Assembly: GCA_017559955.1 (NCBI GenBank)
Contig: JAFYPQ010000006.1
Coordinates: 1 to 64,000 of the forward strand
Length of the DNA stretch: 64,000 bases
Source: Bacteroidales bacterium
GTDB lineage: Bacteria; Bacteroidota; Bacteroidia; Bacteroidales; G3-4614
Direction of reading: 5' to 3'
Within the stretch, counting starts at the first letter, position 1. Every line of letters begins with the position of its first letter. Below are positions 58,361-64,000 of the stretch, in pieces. The notes beneath the pieces are model-generated. The model made no database searches, had not been told where the DNA came from, and was given only the letters and a program-made list of their open reading frames with translations. The position numbers were made by a program, and so were the translations under genes.

Positions 58361-58368
58361 TACTTTTG
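58361..58368 (+). promoter_or_regulatory. -7 promoter element for perR-rubrerythrin
   Basis: TACTTTTG matches TAnnTTTG, 34 bases before perR. The stretch TTTCAAATCTGTAATAATA just after it could be an operator, but I cannot prove a PerR box. Confidence 0.5.
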
Positions 58369-58401
58369 TAATGATTTCAAATCTGTAATAATAACAAAAT
58401 A

Positions 58402-58836
58402 ATGGAAAATAAAAATAAAATAGAGGAAAGCGGTTACGACAGATTAATTAAATGTGGTATCAGACCCTCTGTTCAACGTTTGGCTGTAATGAACTATTTA
58501 ATGGAAAATCGCATACACCCGACTGTTGATAAAATATTTAACGATTTATATCCAACAATGCCAACACTATCAAGAACAACAGTGTATAACACATTAAAAT
58601 TATTGGTTGAGAGTGGGGCGGCAATAATGTTAACAATCGACGAAAGAAATACAAGATTTGATGCAGAGACAAAGCCACACACACACTTTATGTGCTATAA
58701 ATGCGGAACGGTAACAGATTTAAATATAAATCCACCGGTATTAAAAGGCAACTATATTGATGATTGTGAAATATTAAATTCAGAATTATATTTGTACGGA
58801 CATTGTCCAGAATGTGTAAATAAAAACAAAAACTAA
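58402..58836 (+). CDS. perR: PerR-type peroxide-sensing repressor
   Basis: A 144-residue Fur-family repressor. The DNA-binding domain has TLSRTTVYNTLKLLVESG. All five ligands of the PerR iron site are present: His39 (RIHPT), Asp87 (RFDAE), His93 and His95 (PHTHF) and Asp106 (VTDLN). The structural zinc site is CYKC (98-101) and CPEC (135-138). The Asp106 position distinguishes PerR from Fur. It is 40 bases upstream of rubrerythrin, its usual target. Confidence 0.9.
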   Translation: MENKNKIEESGYDRLIKCGIRPSVQRLAVMNYLMENRIHPTVDKIFNDLYPTMPTLSRTTVYNTLKLLVESGAAIMLTIDERNTRFDAETKPHTHFMCYKCGTVTDLNINPPVLKGNYIDDCEILNSELYLYGHCPECVNKNKN

Positions 58837-58876
58837 ATAATAAACTAATTTATAAACAATTTAAAACGAAAAAATT

Positions 58877-59428
58877 ATGGCAAAGAAATGGATTTGTACA
58901 GTATGTGGTTATATTCATGAAGGTGAAACTGCTCCTGAGAAATGTCCTCTATGTAAAGTTCCCGCAGAGAAATTTCAAGAGAAAGTAGAAGACGGAAAAT
59001 TAGAGTTTGTGCAAGAGCACGTAATCGGTGTAGCAAAAGGTTGTGATGAGGAGATGATTAAAGATTTGAACAACCACTTTATGGGAGAGTGTACCGAAGT
59101 TGGTATGTATTTGGCAATGAGCCGTCAAGCAGACCGTGAAGGTTATCCCGAAATTGCTGAGGCATTCAAACGTTACGCTTGGGAAGAGGCAGAACACGCT
59201 GCTAAATTTGCAGAACTTTTAGGAGACGTTGTTTGGGATACAAAAACAAACCTCGACAAGAGAATGAACGCAGAAAGCGGAGCATGTGCAGATAAATTCC
59301 GCATTGCAAAACGTGCAAAAGAGTTGAACCTTGACGCTATCCACGACACAGTTCACGAAATGGCTAAAGACGAGGCTCGCCACGGAAAAGGATTTGAAGG
59401 ACTATTCAACAGATACTTCAAAAAATAA
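58877..59428 (+). CDS. rbr: Reverse rubrerythrin
   Basis: A 183-residue peroxide-reducing diiron protein. It has the rubredoxin domain at the N-terminus (CTVC at 7-10, CPLC at 23-26), ahead of a ferritin-like four-helix bundle ([43 protein letters not shown]). This is the reverse domain order seen in anaerobes. It is directly downstream of perR. The two tandem rubredoxins at 50.8-51.1 kb may serve as electron donors. Confidence 0.94.
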   Translation: MAKKWICTVCGYIHEGETAPEKCPLCKVPAEKFQEKVEDGKLEFVQEHVIGVAKGCDEEMIKDLNNHFMGECTEVGMYLAMSRQADREGYPEIAEAFKRYAWEEAEHAAKFAELLGDVVWDTKTNLDKRMNAESGACADKFRIAKRAKELNLDAIHDTVHEMAKDEARHGKGFEGLFNRYFKK

Positions 59429-59450
59429 TATAGTAAAATAAAATATCTGC

Positions 59451-59481
59451 GAGGAGGTTGTTTCTATACAATCTCCTCTTT
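59451..59481 (+). terminator. Terminator after rubrerythrin
   Basis: GAGGAGGTTGT pairs with ACAATCTCCTC (one G-U), followed by TTTTTAG. Confidence 0.8.
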
Positions 59482-59534
59482 TTAGTATATAGTTATAGAT
59501 AAAACTTACCCTTTTTTGATTGACAAACATTTAC

Positions 59535-59542
59535 TAACTTTG
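59535..59542 (+). promoter_or_regulatory. -7 promoter element for the Yip1-smpB unit
   Basis: TAACTTTG matches TAnnTTTG, 27 bases before the start codon at 59569. Confidence 0.55.
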
Positions 59543-59568
59543 CAGAGTAAAAAATAGATGATAACTAA

Positions 59569-60120
59569 ATGAACCCAATAAAAAATTTATTAACTATTAT
59601 AATATCTCCTAAAAAAGGATGGGATAAAATTTCTTGTGAAGATATTTCCGCCGAAAAACTATCCTCAACATTACTATATCCTATATTAGGAGTATTTGCT
59701 GCAATAGTTTTTTTATTGGAAATAAAATTTACCGGACAACGTAGCGAATCGGGAATTGAAAAAGCAATTCAGTATGCATCCATAGCTTTTATTCAATTTT
59801 TTTCTACATACTTTTTGATATCGTTTATAGTAAAAAAATTATTCAAAAAGTATGATATTCAAAAATGTAATATATACCTATTATATATAATTTCCACAAC
59901 AACAATATTTTATACTATAATGACAATTTTTTCAAGTTATATCAATTATATCGCACCTTTGTCATTATTTATAATATACTATGCGTGGACAGGATATAAA
60001 TATATTGATATCGGAGCAGATAAGACTGATGCCGTATTTGTAGTTACAACATCTACTATGGTTCTGATGTTCCCAATTATAATATCTCTTATATTAAGAA
60101 CTCTTTTAACACTGATATAG
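59569..60120 (+). CDS. Yip1-type membrane protein
   Basis: A 183-residue membrane protein with about five membrane segments (near 36-52, 70-88, 103-122, 125-143 and 160-180). The N-terminal NLLTIIISPKKGWDKI resembles Yip1-family proteins found in Bacteroidetes. Function unknown. Its stop codon directly abuts the smpB start, so the two are co-translated. Confidence 0.75.
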   Translation: MNPIKNLLTIIISPKKGWDKISCEDISAEKLSSTLLYPILGVFAAIVFLLEIKFTGQRSESGIEKAIQYASIAFIQFFSTYFLISFIVKKLFKKYDIQKCNIYLLYIISTTTIFYTIMTIFSSYINYIAPLSLFIIYYAWTGYKYIDIGADKTDAVFVVTTSTMVLMFPIIISLILRTLLTLI

Positions 60121-60576
60121 ATGAAAGCCAAACCTCAAATAAATATAAAAAATAAACGAGCAACGTTCGATTACGAACTTATCGATAAATATAAAGCAGG
60201 AATTGTTCTTACCGGAACCGAGATTAAATCAATCAGAGAGGGCAAAGCCGGTTTGGTTGACACATTTTGCTATTTTGTGAATGGCGAATTGTGGGTAAAG
60301 AATATGTATATAGCCGAATATTTTTATGGTACTTATAACAACCACAGCACACGTCGAGACAGAAAACTGCTATTAACCAAAAAAGAGTTGCGAAAAATAT
60401 CAAGAACTGATAAAGAGTCAGGATTTTCGATAATACCAACTCGTTTGTTCATCGACGAAAACGGACGTGCAAAGTTAGACATTGCCGTAGCAAGAGGTAA
60501 AAAAACTTACGATAAACGACAATCGATAAAAGAGCGTGAAGATAAACGCTCAATGGATAGAATGTTTAAACAGTAA
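60121..60576 (+). CDS. smpB: SsrA-binding protein
   Basis: Binds tmRNA to rescue stalled ribosomes. The 151-residue protein has the SmpB beginning [32 protein letters not shown] and the basic tail [19 protein letters not shown]. No tmRNA gene lies in the window. It overlaps the convergent THUMP-like gene by 11 bases. Confidence 0.96.
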   Translation: MKAKPQINIKNKRATFDYELIDKYKAGIVLTGTEIKSIREGKAGLVDTFCYFVNGELWVKNMYIAEYFYGTYNNHSTRRDRKLLLTKKELRKISRTDKESGFSIIPTRLFIDENGRAKLDIAVARGKKTYDKRQSIKEREDKRSMDRMFKQ

Positions 60577-61774
60577 CCCTACTGCACAAAATCAATAATT
60601 TTTGTTTGTTATTGTCGGTAGTTGCAAAAATATAACTCTCTCCACCATCTTTAATTTTAAGTTTTTTTCTTAATTCTTCAACTTTAAGGGGGAAATTACG
60701 GGTAGTTATATTTGCTTCCGAAATACTTTTACACAAACTCTTTACACCATTTGATGAGAAAGGAATTATCTCATTAATAATAAATTTACGCCCCTGGAAC
60801 TCATCAACTAAAACATCCGACGTATAAAGATGACTGCTTTGAGCCAATTTATAAAGGTTATATTTTCTTGCTACCGATTTAAATGCACCTGCCTTGAGTA
60901 GCGACGATGAAGGTTCGTATAAGTAACGTAAGGGCTCGCTATATTTAACATCCGAAATATCTGCTTCATCAGCATATTCTAACTCAAACAACGACGTAGA
61001 AGTATTGCGAATATCAACACAAACAATATTTACATTTGAAGAAGTCGCTTTATCCTTATTCAATTTAAAAAGCAGCTCCTTACATTCATTCTTGTACGAT
61101 ATAACATAAATATCACAAACATACATCAATTCATTTATCGACATAGAAATATCAGCCATTGGCGAAGCCTTTATATATACATTGTCTGCCACCTCAAACA
61201 TACGAGGCAAAAGAGCAAGTACATTGGGTTCACAATCCGAAAAGGCAAAAAGACGTTTGTTTGACTCGCCTCTGCGAGCGGGGTCGATATAGAGAGCGTC
61301 AAAGCGAATATCCAATCTTAGAAAATCCTCACAGTTACTATTAATCACCCTGATATTCCTGTTTAATAGCCTAAAATTATGTTCGGCAACCGAACTATAC
61401 TCCGAAAATCTCTCAACGTAAGTAACATTCTCAACTACCGACGATATGGCAAGTGTGTCAATACCCAAACCTCCTGTTAAATCACATACCGAATTATAAC
61501 CTTCGTTAAAAATAGAACTTTTAAAGTTGGCAACAGCTTCCGAAGTGCATTGCTCGGCTGATATAAGCGAAGGGAACAAAAAGGTTTCGGTTACTGCTAC
61601 AAACGGAAGTTTATCTTTAACCTTTTGTCTTGCTTCAATCTGGTCGATAGCAAAGCGTACGTCAAAATCGTTTAGTTTTGCATATTTCAAACGCAACGAC
61701 AAACAATTATCGTTAATGTGAGAATATACAAAATCCCAGAATAGTTTATTTGTTTTTAGCTCTGCAATATCCAT
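60566..61774 (-). CDS. THUMP-like class I SAM-dependent methyltransferase
   Basis: A 402-residue methyltransferase. SAM motif I is [17 protein letters not shown] (about 94-110), the acidic motif is [14 protein letters not shown], and the catalytic-loop region is [15 protein letters not shown] (about 160-174). An extra C-terminal part has the THUMP-like domain typical of Bacteroidetes copies. Probably modifies RNA or tRNA; target unknown. Promoter at 61781-61788 gives a near-leaderless mRNA. Confidence 0.82.
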   Translation of the reverse strand: MDIAELKTNKLFWDFVYSHINDNCLSLRLKYAKLNDFDVRFAIDQIEARQKVKDKLPFVAVTETFLFPSLISAEQCTSEAVANFKSSIFNEGYNSVCDLTGGLGIDTLAISSVVENVTYVERFSEYSSVAEHNFRLLNRNIRVINSNCEDFLRLDIRFDALYIDPARRGESNKRLFAFSDCEPNVLALLPRMFEVADNVYIKASPMADISMSINELMYVCDIYVISYKNECKELLFKLNKDKATSSNVNIVCVDIRNTSTSLFELEYADEADISDVKYSEPLRYLYEPSSSLLKAGAFKSVARKYNLYKLAQSSHLYTSDVLVDEFQGRKFIINEIIPFSSNGVKSLCKSISEANITTRNFPLKVEELRKKLKIKDGGESYIFATTDNNKQKLLILCSRVTV

Positions 61775-61780
61775 TAATGC

Positions 61781-61788
61781 AAAAGTAA
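61781..61788 (-). promoter_or_regulatory. -7 promoter element for the THUMP-like methyltransferase
   Basis: Minus-strand TACTTTTG only 6 bases before the start codon. Transcription would start at or next to the ATG. Confidence 0.4.
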
Positions 61789-61855
61789 TACTATATCTGC
61801 AAACAAAGAATACAGAGAAGGTGTTATTTTAATGTAGTTCAAAATTTTAAATATT

Positions 61856-62068
61856 ATGAAAGGTATATGTTTATTAACTGCCTTCATAGGCGGTGTTGCA
61901 GCAGGGGCTGCCGTAGGTTTATTATTTGCTCCGGCAAAAGGTTCCGAAACACGAGCAAACATTTCGGAGTTTATGAAACGACACGGAATCAATCTTTCGA
62001 GGGAAGAGATTGACGAATTAAAAAAATGTATCAATCACGAATGTAAATCCGAACCAAAAACAACTTAG
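61856..62068 (+). CDS. YtxH-domain small protein
   Basis: A 70-residue protein with one N-terminal membrane segment (LLTAFIGGVAAGAAVGLLFAP) and the following AKGSETRANI, typical of YtxH domains. Such proteins occur in Bacteroidetes next to holin-like proteins and are linked with envelope stress. It begins a three-gene cassette. Confidence 0.82.
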   Translation: MKGICLLTAFIGGVAAGAAVGLLFAPAKGSETRANISEFMKRHGINLSREEIDELKKCINHECKSEPKTT

Positions 62069-62128
62069 AAGGTGTTTGAATTAGTTATTTGATAAAATTC
62101 AAACAAATTCTCAGCTAAACAGCAGATT

Positions 62129-62461
62129 ATGCACGAAAACCTGACTAATGAATTATTGACGGAGGTTAAACACTACCTCCGTCTTCGTAAAGAGTTGTTC
62201 GAAACAGAAACAACCATAAGAGTAACTAAGGTTGTATCAACAATAGTTATAATAATATCGGCACTTATAATGAGTACATTAACCTTAACATTCTTTGTTA
62301 TAGCAATAGTCTCATTGCTAAAAATTTATGTAGGAGATATATTAGCATTTACAATAGGAGGAGTAATGTTTATTATATTTTGGGTGATATTTTACATCTT
62401 CAGAAAAACAATAATACTTAACACGGTAGCAAGATTTTTAAGCACAATCATAAAACTATGA
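62129..62461 (+). CDS. Phage-holin-family (DUF1469-like) membrane protein
   Basis: A 110-residue protein with two central membrane segments (about 32-52 and 55-80) between a charged N-terminal helix (TEVKHYLRLRKELFETETTI) and a basic C-terminus. This is the form of the holin-superfamily-III proteins found with YtxH. Despite the name there is no phage here. Its last four bases overlap the next start codon (ATGA). Confidence 0.75.
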   Translation: MHENLTNELLTEVKHYLRLRKELFETETTIRVTKVVSTIVIIISALIMSTLTLTFFVIAIVSLLKIYVGDILAFTIGGVMFIIFWVIFYIFRKTIILNTVARFLSTIIKL

Positions 62462-62685
62462 GCTATATAGATGATTTAGAAGCTAAAAGAATAATACTAA
62501 AGGATAAAATCTCAATAAAGGAAAGTGAGTTCGCCAACCAATATAAAACAATTATGCCTAATTATGAATATGATATTGTTGGTAGAATAAGCAAAAAGCT
62601 TTCGCTTATAACAACATTTAGCGAAGGAGCAAGAGTAGCAATAACTGTTTTAAAAGCCTTCTTTTACACAAAAAACAGAAAATAA
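62458..62685 (+). CDS. Small protein of the YtxH/holin cassette
   Basis: A 75-residue protein that starts within the ATGA overlap of the previous gene, so translation is coupled. It is mainly helical and basic, with SIKESEFANQYKTIMPNYEYDIVGRISKK in the middle and a C-terminal hydrophobic part. No family recognised. The overlap is the main evidence that it is real. Confidence 0.65.
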   Translation: MSYIDDLEAKRIILKDKISIKESEFANQYKTIMPNYEYDIVGRISKKLSLITTFSEGARVAITVLKAFFYTKNRK

Positions 62686-62710
62686 ACATTGAGCATAAGT
62701 TGTTTTTTAG

Positions 62711-62718
62711 TAATTTTG
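62711..62718 (+). promoter_or_regulatory. -7 promoter element for the TPR gene and prmA
   Basis: TAATTTTG matches TAnnTTTG, about 40-48 bases before the TPR start. Confidence 0.55.
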
Positions 62719-62765
62719 CAGGCGTAAAATTAAAGGCACCAATAGCCTTGTAAACTATGCTTAAA

Positions 62766-63518
62766 ATGAAAAAATATTCACAATTGTTTTTAGTGGCAAT
62801 ATTCTGTACAATATTCACAACACTTTCGGCACAACAAACCAATTATAAAGAGAACTTCTATAATCTATTTATAAATGGCAATGTAAGCAAATGGGATAAA
62901 CTAATAACCCAATTCGAAGGAGACATAACAAAACGAGATGATGCATCAAAAATAGAGCTATTAGGATATTATTACGGTTATATAGGACATTTAATAGATG
63001 TCAAAGATGAAGATAGAGCCGAAGATTATATTGAAAAAGCTCTACCATTGGCTAACACACTAATAAAAAAATACCCGAATAATGCCGTATTAAAGGGATA
63101 TAATGCCAATATAATAGGATTTCAAATAGCAATGTCGCCACTGAGAGCGGCAACACTTGGCAGGGGTATGATGAAGAATGCAAAAGCATCGATAGCAGCA
63201 GCACCCAACGACCCAATAGTAAATATTCTTACCGGAAACATATACTTTTATATGCCCGACTTCTTAGGGGGAAACACCAAACAAGCACTAACACAATGCA
63301 AAAAAGCATTAGCCGATTTCGATGCAAATGATAAACTGAGAGAAAACAATTGGATGTACCTCCAATTAATGGTAACAACAGGTATAATACTCGAAAAGTT
63401 AGAGAACTATACAGAGGCAAAAGCAATGTACGAAAAAGCATTGAAGCTATATCCCAACTATCCCCACGTAAGAGATAAAAAATATCCCGCAATCCTTAAA
63501 AAGATAAATAAAAAATGA
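62766..63518 (+). CDS. Secreted TPR-repeat protein
   Basis: A 250-residue exported protein with a signal peptide (MKKYSQLFLVAIFCTIFTTLSA, then QQTNYKENF). I start it at the Met at 62766, though a Met three codons earlier (62757) would also do. It consists of helical repeats; the last one, NYTEAKAMYEKALKLYPNYPHV, is a clear TPR. It may act as an envelope scaffold. Its stop overlaps the prmA start (ATGA). Confidence 0.8.
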   Translation: MKKYSQLFLVAIFCTIFTTLSAQQTNYKENFYNLFINGNVSKWDKLITQFEGDITKRDDASKIELLGYYYGYIGHLIDVKDEDRAEDYIEKALPLANTLIKKYPNNAVLKGYNANIIGFQIAMSPLRAATLGRGMMKNAKASIAAAPNDPIVNILTGNIYFYMPDFLGGNTKQALTQCKKALADFDANDKLRENNWMYLQLMVTTGIILEKLENYTEAKAMYEKALKLYPNYPHVRDKKYPAILKKINKK

Positions 63519-64000
63519 CAGGCGAATACATCGAAACAACCCTTGAAATAACACCATATATTGAGGATGCTGCCGACATAATGGCGGCATTACTTGCAAA
63601 CGAAGGATACGAAACATTTATCCCTACAGAGAATGGTTCGAAATGCTATATACTAAAAGAGTTATATAACAACAGCATAGTAGAAGATGTAATAGCACAA
63701 AACCCATTTGATTGCACCATTCAATATAACAGTATCGAAGTAGAGGACGAAGATTGGAATAAAACGTGGGTAGAGGAGAGCTTTACACCAATCTTTATAG
63801 GAGAAGATTGTGTGATACATTCACCCAAAAACAATGTAGGAGAAGATAAAAAATATAATATCCTTATAAACCCCATAATGGCATTCGGTAGCGGCCACCA
63901 CCAAACAACAGCAATGATGACGCAATGGCTGTTAGACGACGAAATAGCCAATAAAGATGTATTGGATATGGGGTGTGGAACGGCCATACTTGCAATAGTA
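63515..64000 (+). CDS. prmA: Ribosomal protein L11 methyltransferase (partial, runs off the window)
   Basis: The first 162 residues of PrmA, which trimethylates ribosomal protein L11. Visible are the N-terminal substrate-recognition domain (residues 1-85 approximately), the hinge region and the methyltransferase entry with FGSGHHQTTAMMTQW and motif I VLDMGCGTAILAIV at the window end. The gene starts within the stop codon of the TPR gene (ATGA overlap), showing translational coupling. The 3' end is beyond the window. Confidence 0.93.
   Translation, partial: MTGEYIETTLEITPYIEDAADIMAALLANEGYETFIPTENGSKCYILKELYNNSIVEDVIAQNPFDCTIQYNSIEVEDEDWNKTWVEESFTPIFIGEDCVIHSPKNNVGEDKKYNILINPIMAFGSGHHQTTAMMTQWLLDDEIANKDVLDMGCGTAILAIV

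Noticed and set aside
62129-62461. Holin family name as a sign of prophage
   Set aside because: No other phage genes; this family is chromosomal in Bacteroidetes.

Overview
The window reads as a chromosomal stretch from an anaerobic or microaerotolerant member of the order Bacteroidales. The base composition is AT-rich. Start codons lack Shine-Dalgarno sequences. Promoters fit the Bacteroidetes -7 consensus TAnnTTTG, and the primary sigma factor is the short Bacteroidetes form. The protein families (NigD-like lipoprotein, TonB receptor with carboxypeptidase-like domain, dipeptidyl peptidase III, reverse rubrerythrin, serine-type sulfatase, DUF4293) are typical of Bacteroidales. I do not assign a genus. 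I saw no rRNA or tRNA genes, CRISPR array, insertion sequence, prophage or plasmid genes, so this is mostly core genome.

Layout. 0-6 kb: a NigD-like lipoprotein, a serine biosynthesis cluster (serC, serA and a DUF1015 gene) and rarA, all on the minus strand. 6-8 kb: a cysteine-rich Spy-like periplasmic protein, a small secreted protein, and a tiny HTH regulator preceded by a strongly structured RNA. 8-16 kb: purA with a Fur-fold regulator that has lost its metal-sensing histidines, an AlkD-like protein, and a dxr-rseP-rlmI-like-dipeptidyl peptidase III run. 16-20 kb: comEC, rpe, an unlisted 53-residue gene and an ECF sigma factor. 20-28 kb: a nucleotidyltransferase and the leucine operon leuA-leuC-leuD-leuA2-leuB. 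A 19-residue leucine-rich leader peptide and an antiterminator/terminator pair precede leuA, which is a textbook-style attenuator.

28-39 kb: rpoD, a Do-type protease, uvrA, small redox genes, an acyl-ACP thioesterase with an uncharacterised ATP-grasp-like protein, and a nitroreductase-DUF2520-kdsC-maf run. 39-50 kb (plus strand): a TonB receptor, ligA, dapA, DUF4293, a GH2 glycosidase, an FMN/iron-sulfur membrane protein and a sulfatase. 50-60 kb is an oxidative-stress neighbourhood: two tandem rubredoxins diverge from oxyR, followed by trxA, and further on a perR-reverse rubrerythrin pair. Between them lie a FadL-type porin and a 1141-residue Dna2-like nuclease-helicase. 60-64 kb: smpB, a THUMP-like methyltransferase, a YtxH/holin-like envelope cassette, a TPR protein and the start of prmA.

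The most notable items are the leu attenuator (27434-27560), the rod-shaped RNA with a competing terminator ahead of the HTH gene (7411-7551), the DUF1015 protein in the serine cluster with a DGHHR motif, the sensor-less Fur homologue, and the Dna2-like nuclease-helicase. None can be confirmed here without database searches, and I found no defence island or other obviously undescribed multi-gene system.
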